Source: Dermatophagoides farinae
Lineage: Eukaryota; Arthropoda; Arachnida; Sarcoptiformes; Pyroglyphidae
Assembly: GCF_024713945.1 (NCBI RefSeq)
Contig: NW_027461524.1
Span: 1 to 64,000 of the forward strand
Length of the DNA stretch: 64,000 bases
Direction of reading: 5' to 3'
The stretch's first letter is position 1. The number at the start of each line of letters is the position of its first letter. A program made the translations under genes and the position numbers. This document shows, in pieces, positions 1 through 10,273 of this stretch. The notes beneath the pieces were generated by a model. The model made no database searches and had not been told where the DNA came from. It saw only the letters and a program-made list of their open reading frames with translations.

Positions 1-617
1 CCCGGCATGGAAGTCACTGTCGATTCAACCAATTGTAGATGGTGTGTCGCCATCCCAGTAGTTCCGGGCGCAGCTGTTGTTGCCGGCAAACCTCAAAAAA
101 CTTGTTACTGAAAAAGAACGCAAACAAGTTGTTAAGATCATCAGTCAAGCAGCTGAACGTGTTTTGCCCAATTGGTTTATTAAGAAACAACAAATGTTAC
201 ATTGAAACCGAAGTATTACCAGAAAATAGATGTCCTGTATCTATCTTCGAGGGTCAGTGCGCCACCAAAAAGATACACAGACCCGTTGCTCAATGTAGCC
301 GCCCTGAAGAAGTTTTGATCTGCCCAAGAAATCGTCTTGATTCCAAACTCTGCAAATGTGAAAGCGCTATTGTAATACCAACGGCTACAATTTGTCCTGA
401 CAACTTTGTTCCTTCCGGACCAAATTGCATTCTCAGAACTTCTCCATTGCTACTTTGTCCAATTGGATTCAGCTTAAGTCCTCAAGATAATGGAATCTGT
501 GAAAAACGTGAAGTAGAACCAGCTTTTTGCACCTTCACCGTAACTCACTTCTGTGAAAACTGTGACATCACTTCTTTTAACTCAGCCGTCCGCGCTGCGT
601 TGATTGCCAAAATCTAA
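1..617 (+). CDS. Oocyst wall protein-like, cysteine-rich (3' part, frames broken)
   Basis: This is the 3' end of a gene that enters from the left edge. The readable C-terminal part (about 150-617) has regularly spaced cysteines with CPIG and CPxxF units (CPIGLLRNNKC, CPDNFVPSGPNC, CPIGFSLSPQDNGIC). That is the type I repeat pattern of Cryptosporidium/Toxoplasma oocyst wall proteins (COWP/OWP), which are secreted, disulfide-linked structural proteins. The reading frame changes twice near the edge. Frame 1 is open from base 1 to about 97, frame 2 carries a lysine-rich segment (KKLVTEKERKQVVK) from the A6 run near 96-101, and frame 3 carries the repeats from about 165. I read these as one protein with indels, most likely sequence errors, but real decay is possible. 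The stop is TAA at 615-617. Family assignment rests on cysteine spacing only. Confidence 0.6.
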
Positions 618-766
618 TGGGATAAAAATCTAAAGCATCATATTTATAAATATTAATTAAAGTTATGTTAAATAAATAAACTATTTACAATGCTAATCAT
701 GAAGCACGTCGTGTAGATAAATTTAAATTATAATGTTTTTAATATTAAAATAGTATAGTTTCATTT

Positions 767-2547
767 TTAAGTATCTACTAGTTCTTCAAATACCGGCATA
801 ATGAAATTCTCAGAGTCATCCGCTAGTTTGTAATACATTGACGATTTTTGATTATAGAACCTGCAATTATCAAACATAAGCTTTAGATGGGCTCCGAACT
901 CATCTTTGGTGTTATAAACTCCTTTAAGCGCGTTTTTCCTCTCATTAAACTAATATCCATAGGATGTTTAATGTAGTCAAAGTAGTCAGGAGCTTCCGAA
1001 ACGTTGACAGGTTTCAAAAAGGGCCACGCACTTTCATATTTTTCCAATGTGTCGAGTAGTGAAATAATTTGCTCGTTCAAAGGAATGCAAGCATTTCGTT
1101 TTTTGCGGTCTGAATGTTCAATTAAATTTATTTCGTTAAAGCATGGTAATCGTGACACAGAGACTAAAGGAGTGGGAGGCATGTTTTGTTCTTAACCTTT
1201 TTAGACTGTGAAGGGGCTCCTGAAGAAGATTCTTCTTCCAAGGCGTTTGCTGCAGGTTTTTCTTGGCTGGATAATAACTTCTCCTTGATCTGTGAAAATA
1301 AAGAAATAAATCCAAGTTCGTTCTTCGGATAGTACGTGTAACAAGCCCATAACAATTTTCCAGAAAATACTGGAACCATGTGAGTCATCAAATGCAAACG
1401 AGCCAGGTATAGTCGTTTTTTTTTGGAAAGTGTTAGAAATTGTCAGGTAATTTATATCTGGGTTTAATACACATTCCATTAAAGTTCCGCCGTCGTAATC
1501 TTTAATTCGTCCGAACCATAAGTACCGTGCTAAAGTGACGGTCGTTGAGAATCCTTGTTTGCGAAAGTAACCCAACGCAAAGTTGTCAGCATATGTCAAG
1601 AAATAATTTATTCCTCTGTGACGTAGATATTCTTTTGTATGGTTCATCAATCTAGTACCATATCCTTTCACTTGCTCGGTGTTTGTAACTGCCAAAAAAA
1701 CAATTTCAGCAAATTTGCTTGCATAAAAAGGTCTGAAACAAATGCCACCCACAACAACACCGCTTTTCGATAGTGTGAAACAATAGTGATTTCTGTCGAA
1801 AACGAGTCGTGTAATGTATTCACGCGGCATACGTGGAAGTTGACAACTAAAAATTACTTTTAATTTTGCCAGACATTCCAGACTAAAAGTAGTTCTGTCA
1901 TTGGTTATGCATTGAAAACTGATTATTCCAGCGTTTTCTTCAATAGAACTGCCGTGATCTCGATTGATATAACCAATTCCAAGCTCAGAAGTCAACGTGG
2001 ACTGCTGAAAACCTTGATCTTCGATTGTTGTTAGCAAAGTGCTATAGACATCTTCATCGATAAATAAGTTTTTTGCACAATAGTTCTAAAAATGAAAGCG
2101 CAACGCTAGACAGAACGCTGTTTTTTAAACTCGAAATAAACTTCTTTGAAGTTGGACGTCACCAGCGATCTCAGCATAAACGTGTTATGTGTATGACTAA
2201 AAAGCTTCAGTTTACCATACGCAGTTAACAACCAATCTTTGTAGTCTGCAAAATTTTGCGCATAATAAGGGTCGTGAATAAGAATTTTTCGACAGTATAA
2301 ATCAGGCCAAGTCTGAATATTAAATACAGCCAGGGCCGAGTCTAAAAGCTGTTTTTTTGAAAGTTGGGTCCATTCTGAGCTGGTGTTATCGGATTCCAAT
2401 AAAGCGGTTAAAATATTGTTTAAAAGCTAAATAAATATATTAATTTATTGTACTTACTGTTGAAATTTTATTTTTCCTCAGCTGTGCTGCTTGCGTTTTT
2501 TTGAGTAGTGATATCCGAGTTCTATAGCTTTCTTTTGTGGATTTCAT
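767..2547 (-). CDS. GCN5: GCN5/PCAF-type histone acetyltransferase with bromodomain (frame breaks)
   Basis: Lysine acetyltransferase of the KAT2 family, acting on nucleosomal histones in SAGA-like complexes. A first exon (2458-2547, MKSTKESYRT...) is followed by a 31-nt GTAAGT intron (2427-2457). A second possible intron (2086-2111) has an atypical GTCTAG donor. The acetyltransferase core is very clear: the catalytic Glu lies in FAEIVFLAVTN, acetyl-CoA motif A is EQVKGYGTRLMNH, and TLMECVLNP follows. A bromodomain (EAPDYFDYIKHPMD, then FDNCRFYN) closes the protein. The frame breaks three times: at the A9 run (plus-strand T9, 1416-1424), near 1184-1187, and at A5 (933-937). Past each break the conserved sequence resumes in another frame. 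The stop at 767-769 is reached only in the final frame. All key residues survive, so indel errors are likelier than a pseudogene. Confidence 0.85.
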
Positions 2548-2792
2548 CGTTCACATCTCGAAAGTATCAAAAAAATTTTTAGTTAAATATACGTTTTATA
2601 TTCAGCCCTTCTTTCCTTCAATAAATAACGATTGGCATCGTTAACAATTCGTACAATTATTTCAATTCACTTTCTTTAATATGATAATGAAATCATTATT
2701 AATTAATATATATTAATTTAATATTAGTTTATAATATTGAATTAATGGAAAAGTCCAGAAATTAGCGAAAAGTTGTTACGCTTCTAAAGTTT

Positions 2793-3682
2793 TCAATTGT
2801 TTGTAACCTGTGAGTAATCTATGTTTATAACGTTATTGGCTGGTTTTAATTTTCTTCTTGCGTCTAAAATGAGATTATTGATTGACGTGTCTTTTTTCGT
2901 GCTTAGCCTGCTCAAACGGGACTTAGGTCTGTTTAGAATTTTGTCTCGGGAAGTGATTTTGTATCTGAGTTCGTCGACGAGATCGATTTGAGTTGCGTCT
3001 GAATTTAAAACTACGAAGTTTGTAGTGAACCTGGTAAACTCAACAATGGTTAGTTTTTAACTTTTTCGTGTCGCTCGCTTGTTTGAAAGTGTATCCATAT
3101 ATTTTTTTGGATTTTTCTTCAATGCTTGACAAACATGAGTGGCAACGATGTGGCGGCTCAGAACAAACGGAAAGTCCTGGAAAGGAAACGAAAAAATGTT
3201 TTGACGTGAAATTTATATTGGAGAGCGCCAGATTAGAATTTTTGATTTGGTTTTCAAACTGTTTCAATATACTTGCTGACAATTCTGTAGCCATGATAAG
3301 ATTCCTATTATTCATTTGAGAACTCACAATACTCGACATAGTTATCGCCTCCATTAGTTTTTCCCCTACAAAATGCATCCACTCTTGTCTTTCTATGTCC
3401 AAATTGAGTATTAGCAAACGAATCGTCAGTAAATAGCAAACACAGTCCTTGACTTGGTTCGAAAAAATTTTTAGAGCTCTCAAATTCAAAGGACTTGAAG
3501 TGCATTTGGCCAGACTACGGTTTAGGTTGTACGCTAAAATCAAAATTTGAGAAAAAATTTAATAAATTCAAGCTCGGGACGAGCCTGTCGAAAAACTCGT
3601 TGTCACGATGTTCAATGTCGATTTTGTTGTAAATTATGTTATATAAATCTCGCAGCTCTTCCGTGTCGGGAATTTTTGGCAT
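2793..3682 (-). CDS. Hypothetical protein, frame-broken
   Basis: I do not recognise this gene. Reading the minus strand from ATG 3682, an N-terminal part (MPKIPDTEELRDLYNI...) runs into a second frame at the T/A-rich stretch near 3515-3550. It continues as a helical, leucine-rich part (CYLLTIRLLILNLDIERQEW, then SASILKQFENQIKNSN). A further break at the A5 run (plus T5 3054-3058) leads into a basic C-terminal part (RPKSRLSRLSTKKD, LDARRKLKPANNVI) ending at TGA 2793-2795. The long open C-terminal segment in a second frame makes one interrupted gene more likely than several small ones. It lies between GCN5 (same strand, 245 bp away) and a divergent secreted coiled-coil gene. Exact exon structure is uncertain and no domain is visible. 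Confidence 0.4.
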
Positions 3683-3989
3683 ACAGCGAAATCTCCAATT
3701 TATCAAAAAACAGAGAATTTGCTATGCAAATTATAACACAATTCTGGTATATGCAGTTATAATTTTCAATTTCCGCAATATAACGCCAGCGAAAGTTATT
3801 ATGACTAATTGAAACTCAAGTAAGACATAGTGCTAGCAGTCATGCTATTATCTGAAAAATATTTATTTAATATTAATCTATTTTATACTTCTGTAGTGCG
3901 AATTTGACAAGCTTACAGCGGTAGCGAAAATTTTTCGTTAATATTAGAAATTTATTTTTAATTTAAATAATAATTTGATCATAAGCAAA
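3683..3989. other. Gene-free divergent spacer
   Basis: This stretch separates the start of the minus-strand hypothetical gene from the start of the secreted coiled-coil gene. It is AT-rich and probably holds both promoters. I see no tRNA, repeat or conserved coding sequence in it. Confidence 0.4.
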
Positions 3990-4663
3990 ATGAATAGCAA
4001 ACACCTTTTTTTGTGGTTTCTGCTAGTTAATTGTATAGATCCCGTAAACACCGATCCTAATATTATTGACTCTAAGGACAAGCCGCTGCCAACTAAAACA
4101 GAAATAATAGCGATTAATAACGTTTACTAAAGAAAATTTGGACGACGATAAAACTAGTCCGTCAACTGATGTGAATGATGATGAAACTGCTAAACTCAAA
4201 ATTGACAACCAAGAAAAAGGGTTGGCTTTTTCTCAACAACGACAAGAACAACCTGCTAAAAACGCGTGAACGGACGCAAAAACTAGAAGAGGCTGAACAA
4301 AAAAATTTTGAAGAGAAAGAAAACGAAATTGAAAAAAAAATTGAAGTTGAAGAAAAGGCCGAAAAGAATATGAAAGACAAACTGAACTCTGAAATCATGA
4401 AGGAAGGATTGCAAGTTCAACAAGATCAAAACGATTTGGAAGCCTTGGAAACCAAAGCTGAGATTGAAAACGAGGAAAACCTTGAAGATCAAAAAACAAA
4501 AAAAATAAAGTTAAAAACATTAGAAGACGAAATGAAATCCGATTTAGAAGCATACAATGCGTCTGAAAAACATTTGGGCAGAAAAAAGTTAAAGGCCAAA
4601 TAAGCTAAAGCACGAACAAAAAAGAATACCAGCAGCAATGTGTTGAAAGAGGATACAAAATAA
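3990..4663 (+). CDS. Secreted or membrane-anchored acidic coiled-coil protein (frame breaks)
   Basis: ATG 3990 opens a typical signal peptide or anchor (MNSKHLFLWFLLVNCIDPV) that stops at TAA 4128-4130. The next frame carries an acidic segment (ENLDDDKTSPSTDVNDDE) to TGA 4267-4269, with a break at the A5 run 4258-4262. A third frame then carries a long charged coiled coil rich in Glu/Lys (QKLEEAEQKNFEEKENEIEK) to TAA 4601-4603. Beyond that stop the frame stays open with similar lysine-rich sequence (AKARTKKNTSS) to a second TAA at 4661-4663. Composition is continuous across the breaks, suggesting one gene with indels. No catalytic domain is visible and the function is unknown. It sits 152 bp upstream of Pus10 on the same strand. 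Confidence 0.5.
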
Positions 4664-4815
4664 GTTGTTCTGCGCATGCAGCAGTGTACGTCACTAAAAA
4701 AGCTTTCTCTTCGATTTCAAAAATTTCAATACTATTATGAAAAAATAAATAATTAATATCGACATTTAGAAGCGAGAGTATATTGGCTGGTAAAATCTGC
4801 GAAATAAAACAAAAC

Positions 4816-6103
4816 ATGATTTATAACAAGTGTAAACTATGTAGAATTTGCAATTTCCTTTGCAAACTCAAGCAAATAACCAATGTCAACGATTTAAATA
4901 TTGAATCAAATAACGGCTGCCCATTTTGCCTAAATATTTTTATTTGTTCTGAAGAACAAAAGTGTTTTATTTGTTCAAAACCAGATATTAGCATATATTT
5001 GGACAGACATAGCTTTCTTTGTTCACTTAGATCCTTTCATAAAAAAACATTTTTGTGCTTTAAACGAACAGCTCTCGACTCAAATAAATTTTTCTGGTGT
5101 GATACGAAAAAATCCTAATTTCACACTTCATAGAAAAAATATGTGTTAACGCAGCCACATTTGAAAACGACGACAACATTTATTATTTCAATTCAGACGA
5201 TGTAGACTACTCTAACAGTTTAAACTTGTTTGTAAACTGCTCCAAAAACTCGCCTACGTTGATTTATTCGTACACAAAAGAAACAGCTTTTTAAAGTGTT
5301 CAAAGCCAAGTACTGTAAATTTTCGAGAGCTCTAGCGCAAACTAAATGGTTTGACCGGTCGATCAATAGTATTGAAGAAATCATTCAGTCTTACTTCAGA
5401 AAAAATAACATCGAAAACGTTCAAATTATTCCCTCTGGAAGAGAAGATGTTGATGTCTGTATGATCGGCACGGGTAGACCGTTTTTGCTTGCCGTTAAAA
5501 ATTATTTTTCATTAGATTTTTCACCTATTAATAGAGCTATTGAAGAACTTAATGAGAACGAAGAGAAACACCTTTACATTTTCGATTTAAATTTTTTGGG
5601 TTCTGGATTTAAATTGTTTCCTAAACTCAAAAAAGCATTTCATGATGAAATTGAAAAAAAAACAAAAAATATATCTAGCACTCGTCACATTTGAAAATAG
5701 CATTACAGAAGACGACGTACAAAAGTTTAACAAGAAGTTTTTAAAAAACACTATTGATTGCGTACCTCGAGGTTTGGCGTTTGAGACAGTCGAACCAGTT
5801 CTTACAGTTAATCAGGACACACCGTGTAGAGTTTTACCTAGAAGAACTGTTATGTGTAGGGAAAAAAAAATCTACGCACTTAAATTAACGTATGTTTGCG
5901 AAAACTTATGCACGTTGATGATCTGGGCTCAAAGTGGTACGTATATAAAAGAATTTGTTACAGGTAATTTTCGACGCACAAGTCCCTCTCTGTCCAGTTT
6001 GACCAAAAATAACTGCGACATTATTCAATTAAATGTGATAGCTGTTTTTTTAAAGCAGAAGTCAACTGATAATTTCGAATATTTATTAATAAATTTTTCG
6101 TGA
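4816..6103 (+). CDS. PUS10: tRNA pseudouridine synthase Pus10 (frame breaks)
   Basis: Pus10 makes pseudouridine at positions 54/55 of tRNA. The N-terminal part has the cysteine pairs of its zinc-binding region (CKLCRIC, then CPFC and CFIC). The catalytic part is unmistakable: KYCKFSRALAQTKW, then GREDVDVCMIGTGRPF, which carries the catalytic Asp and matches the family GREDVDVRMLGTGRPF. The C-terminal TYIKEFVTGNFRRTSPSLSS matches the RNA-binding end. The frame shifts three times: at A6 (5107-5112), at T5/A3 (5288-5295) and in the A9/A6 runs (5654-5669). The stop is 6101-6103. Total length, about 430 residues, is close to archaeal Pus10 and shorter than human (529). Conserved residues survive in every piece, so sequence error is the simplest reading. 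Confidence 0.85.
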
Positions 6104-6162
6104 GCCTGTGTGTGACAAATATTTATATTATAAATCGTAGCTTCGTAGACTTGGTTCCTAAG

Positions 6163-7572
6163 ATGTATTCAGGGTTACATCGTTCCGTGAGACAAAAATA
6201 TCTTAATGATCAGCAAGTTCCCTCGTTTTACTCTGATTATTTACCGCGAAATGAAAGCTCTAAAAAAAATCCTAAATTCATGAATTTGCTGTTTAATTTT
6301 AACATGATTTCCTTGATTCTCGTTGTTTATCTGGCTGTTTTTGTTTTTACGTGGCCTGTGGATCGTTTGAAAATTCTGTTCAATTTACACTTGCTGAGTC
6401 AGGATCGTTATTACCGAGAAACCTTGACGAACAAAATTAATTTAAACGAACTAGACAGCATGGTGGAGTTTTGTAAACATGAACAATTTACTAGTCCTTC
6501 TTGTGAGTTTTTTTTGAGATATTTAGAAAATCCAGTTAGAACGAACCTTGATGGACATGCGTTGAAAACAGGTTTCGATGCTGGTAAATTAGAGAACGAA
6601 AAAATAACACAGTTGCCCAATATTACTAGCGAGACTTTTTTAAAATTAAGCAATTTTAATTCGGAAAATACCGAAACTTTTTTTGTGACTGATAATGTTT
6701 TCAATGAGCGAAATGAGTTAGCTTTTACTAAGATCGACAAACTCAATCCAAAAGTGCTTGAAGAAACGAACAATACTAAAGAAATATCGCAATCACCGGC
6801 AGAGGTTAACTATTTCGTACCTGAGTTTCAGCTCAAAAAAAAAGATGTAAACGAAGACCTGGTTGACGAATTTACAAAAATGCTTCAAACACTGAACAAA
6901 TCTACATTGAGCGATTACATCACAACTGATCTAATTCCAAATATAAGCTCGATCCTTGACAAGGTCGACGTAAATCTGAACTTGAATAAACAATTGTCGA
7001 TTTTCAGATTTTTTGGACCTGCAACACTAGGCTTAGCTAACATTACCGACATCAATACAGGAGCGAACATAGTAGAGCTAGAACTTAGCAAGAGATTTAA
7101 TTTACTCGTATTGTTTAATAAGATGTTCAGCTACATTTTACCGCAGAAACTGATTTCTCTGCTTAACATACAGAACCCAAAACTGTTGTTGCGAAATTAT
7201 CCGCCAACTAATCTATCTGATAAATACTACTTGGAGACAAAATACATAGGTTTTGAAATAAAATTTAGTTATTCGGCGTCTCCTCTGCTACTGTACATAT
7301 TACCGATTCTACATAGTTCCGAACAATATGATAAGTGCAAACCAACCCACATTAGGTACAAGTTATGTCGTGATTCGATCTGCAAACTAAACGAGTTTGC
7401 AAACATTGTTTACAATGAGCAGAACGGTGCATATCTGCAAATCAAGTCATATGGTATTTTTGACAAGTAAGTTTATAGTAGAAAAATTTTTAGAATTATT
7501 ATTGTATTACAAAACTCGAATAACCCTGACTGCATAGGTTTGAGCAGAGTATCATTATGGTCAGTATCATAG
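6163..7572 (+). CDS. SUN-domain protein (LINC complex)
   Basis: Inner nuclear membrane protein of the SUN family, which binds KASH partners across the perinuclear space and links chromatin to the cytoskeleton. Two exons encode 460 residues. Exon 1 (6163-7466) joins exon 2 (7494-7572) across a 27-nt intron, GTAAGTTTATAG...TTTTTAG, and without splicing the C-terminus would be missed. Layout: a short basic nucleoplasmic N-terminus, one transmembrane helix (about residues 47-64, MISLILVVYLAVFVFTW), an Asn-rich luminal part, then a SUN domain at the end (LLLRNYPP, SASPLLLYILP, NEQNGAYLQIKSYGIFDK, and the typical close SNNPDCIGLSRVSLWS). ATG 6163 is chosen as the first AUG in frame. It starts 59 bp after Pus10 and converges on calcineurin with 31 bp between stops. 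Confidence 0.75.
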
Positions 7573-7603
7573 CGCGAGATTAACTGGATAAACTAATTAA
7601 ATG

Positions 7604-9103
7604 TTATTTAAATCTAATAGAAAATTTTTCGACGTTAAACTTACAATTATCAAGTTGTTGTTTGCCCTGAGTTAATAGAGTGGCGGGTAGTTCGCCGTTG
7701 TTAGTAGCTTTTATTAGAGCGATGTCGCTTTTTCGAGTTTTTAATATTCCATAAATGTACAAAAATTTGCTTATTACCTGGATTTTTATTAGAATACTGC
7801 GAATTTGTTTTTCCTTTAGCACTACTTTGGAATTCATAAACTCAAACACAAGGTCATTATTCGAGTCTGAGACAATCATAGCGTTGTACGATTCTAAGTG
7901 CTGCTTTGTCGCACTGTCAAGATCGGCGATGTTGACGTCTGGCACCGACAATAAAGCATTGATGAAGTGGTTCAAAAGCGACAACAACTTAGGAACCATC
8001 CATGGAAACAATTCAGTATAGTCAGGGAAGACAAACGGATGATGAACAGCGCAGAACTGCTGTATGTTTATCAAATTCTGCTGAATGGTCATGTATGCAG
8101 CTTTATTTGCATACACGTCGCAGTAGTTGGGAGCGCTGAATATAGTGATGACAGTGGGAAAGTCTGTTTCCGGGCTTTCTTTTCCGAGCTTAAATCCGAG
8201 AGCTTGGGCTTCGTGAGCTCGAATAATGCAGAGAAAATTGTTTTGCTGCAGAAACTCTTGAACTGCGTTAAAACCATAAAAATAGCTGCAACCTCTAACG
8301 TTGTTGACAATGAAATTCTCGGTTTTGAAAGACGTACGCTGTCTAGTTTGGTCAATGGGATCAGCCCAAAGCAAGTCGCAAAACAGCCCGCTATGGGGCG
8401 GTTCGACAAAACGATTTATTTTTTGGATTGTTATCCGATTACACGTCGACGGACTGATACCTCCGTGTACGGCAAAAATTGTTCTATTTATTATAGCAGC
8501 TAGAGGCAATTTATTGAAAGCTTCGATAAACATGTTGTAAACGAGCAAATCGTATTTAAACAAACATTCGTCGCGGAAGTTAAAAAACGATGTCATTTGG
8601 CGGCTTTCATGGTTGCCACGAAGCATCCAAACGTATTTGGGGTATTTTATTTTGAGTATCATTAACAACGTGATAGTTTCGATGTTGAAAGAACCACGGT
8701 CTACATAGTCGCCCAAAAACAAAAACTTATTATCTTGCGATACATCGTTGGTTATTTCTAGTAAGTGGAGTAAGTCGTAAAACTGACCATGCAAGTCGCC
8801 GACTATCACCAAGGGTTCTTCGATAAAAAGCAAGTTTGGCTCTTTTTCGATTATATCGCCGAACAACCGAATTATGTTGATTAAAAGAGAACGTTCAAGG
8901 CTCTGTCCGTAATAAAATATTTTTTTTACGACGTTTTCATCTGGAGGGTATTCGAACCCAAACAGAAAAATTTTTTCAGACGTGTTGGACTAAATATAAT
9001 ATATACGGAGCTTGCTGAATGCACTTACAAGGTATTTACGACTGAGTTTTTCTTCATCAGTCAAATTTCTGACAAAGCACGGCTCCCATTGATTTTCAAT
9101 CAT
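7604..9103 (-). CDS. CNA: Calcineurin A, catalytic subunit (PP2B)
   Basis: Calcium/calmodulin-dependent Ser/Thr phosphatase. It has 486 residues in two exons: 9029-9103 encodes 25 residues, then a 39-nt intron (8990-9028, GTAAGTGCATTC...ATTTAG). Metal-binding and catalytic motifs are all present: GDLHGQF, GDYVDRG, RGNHESRQ, HGGISP and SAPNYCDVYANKAA. Calcineurin-specific traits are EPPHSGLFCDLLWADP, RAHEAQALGF, and FPWMVPKLLSLLNHFINALL, the helix that binds calcineurin B. The C-terminal segment IRSILIKIQVISKFLYIYG matches the calmodulin-binding helix. After LPATLLTQGKQQL only about 15 residues remain, so I do not see the usual autoinhibitory helix. In apicomplexans calcineurin controls host-cell attachment and invasion. 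Confidence 0.9.
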
Positions 9104-9218
9104 AAATGGTGCATTATTGTCGCCATGTGCATTGATTAGCAAAGCAAAGTGGTAGTATCATGAATGAACATCTTTTACATGCTAACAATATACGTTAGTA
9201 TACGGGCAAACTAAGTTT

Positions 9219-9593
9219 TTAATTCTTTTTTTCTTGTTCACATCTTTGATCGTCTTTACTTGTTAAACATTGTTTGTTATCCATATCACTGCCGTGAACA
9301 GGCGTTGAACGCGATTTTCGTTTATTTATTTTGGTTATGTCTTTATATTTTTTACTTTTTTCTTTTTCATTGTGTAAATTTTTTTTACGCAACTTGTTGA
9401 TAAATTTTTTTCGTTTCAAGTTGTATTCCAATAAAGTGCTAGACGCAACGACTTCTACTGTTTCTTTATCATCTGTTTTCTTGTCCACATTGTCTTGAAT
9501 CTTTGGCTTTTCGTGAACAATAGACCGATTTCGTTGGATGTAACAACTGCTGCCCGTGCCTCGATAGCTTTTCAGGCCAACGTTGTCATACAT
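9219..9593 (-). CDS. CWC21: Cwc21/SRRM2-like splicing factor
   Basis: A 124-residue basic protein whose N-terminus, MYDNVGLKSYRGTGSSCYIQ plus RNRS, matches the cwf21 signature (MYxGIGLxTxRGSGTNGYVQRN) of yeast Cwc21 and the N-terminus of human SRRM2. These bind Prp8 and Snu114 in the catalytic spliceosome near the 5' splice site. The middle (LLEYNLKRKKFINKLRKKNL) corresponds to the conserved helix after the signature. The remainder is lysine-rich and disordered, with no long SR tail. A single exon starts at ATG 9593. The family is recognised from the N-terminal motif, which is short but distinctive. Confidence 0.8.
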   Translation of the reverse strand: MYDNVGLKSYRGTGSSCYIQRNRSIVHEKPKIQDNVDKKTDDKETVEVVASSTLLEYNLKRKKFINKLRKKNLHNEKEKSKKYKDITKINKRKSRSTPVHGSDMDNKQCLTSKDDQRCEQEKKN

Positions 9594-9761
9594 TATGCTA
9601 AATAAAGGAAGTTAAAAATTTTAATTTATAAAATGGTTTAAATAATACTTTTGCCGTCTTATGTTCTGCTTTACTACATGCAAACCTGCATATTATGCTT
9701 TCACTGCTGTTATAAAAAAGTCAATGCATGCAATAACTACATACTTTTTCGATTAAACTAG

Positions 9762-10199
9762 ATGTACAATTATTTTCTACAACCAACAGAACCGCAATAC
9801 CTAGAGCCTTTTGAGGCAATGAATTATAATAATGCGAATTATACGGAAGCGTGGACTCAGGATGTGCCACAAAATTCTTCTACCATAAAAAACACTTCAA
9901 ATTTTACACAGAAAAACGATCCACAAATAAATATTCTCCCGACCGTAAAAGAAGATAACTTAAACGTCTTAAACGCAAATAACGGCGAAAGCTATGAGGA
10001 AGAAGTATTGCAGCCTTACTCTTGTAAATCAGTCGCTTTAGCTGCGGCAAAAATAGTTTCAGAAACGTTTCCAGGGGCATATCACATACCACTCGACCAA
10101 ATTCCAGATGTCAACTCTGAACATTTGTGTGTCATACTTGCTATACTTTTATCGTTGAATAAACCTCGAGGGAGGCCAAGACTGGTGCGAAATAAATAG
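9762..10199 (+). CDS. Hypothetical protein with C-terminal AT-hook
   Basis: A 145-residue single-exon protein that I do not recognise as a family. The N-terminal half is Asn/Gln/Thr-rich and likely disordered. A compact region (KSVALAAAKIVSETFPGAYH, then HLCVILAILLSLN) looks like two helices. The protein ends with KPRGRPRLVRNK, a textbook AT-hook core (PRGRPR) for the minor groove of AT-rich DNA. It lies between Cwc21 (divergent) and Brr2 (convergent, stops about 75 bp apart). A nuclear DNA-binding role is inferred from the motif only. Confidence 0.6.
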   Translation: MYNYFLQPTEPQYLEPFEAMNYNNANYTEAWTQDVPQNSSTIKNTSNFTQKNDPQINILPTVKEDNLNVLNANNGESYEEEVLQPYSCKSVALAAAKIVSETFPGAYHIPLDQIPDVNSEHLCVILAILLSLNKPRGRPRLVRNK

Positions 10200-10273
10200 T
10201 TAATGTAAACTTCGTATATACATTGCGAGCGTCGCTCGATATTAAATATATAGTGTACTCGTAGCTTACGCTT

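Noticed and set aside
1164-1196. A 33-nt GTTAAG...TTTAG intron explaining the second GCN5 break
   Set aside because: Splicing there gives TCT CTG TGT ... and then an in-frame TAA before the bromodomain, so it does not connect the two coding frames.
4601-4603. Reassigned TAA codon, because coding-like sequence continues after it in the coiled-coil gene
   Set aside because: TAA ends many intact genes here, for example PSMA6, AsnRS and pyruvate kinase; one local case in the error-prone region is not evidence for a variant code.
5284-5300. Euplotes-like +1 programmed frameshift at TTT TAA A in Pus10
   Set aside because: Other breaks in the same and neighbouring genes go in the opposite direction and lie at plain A runs, so no single shift rule fits.
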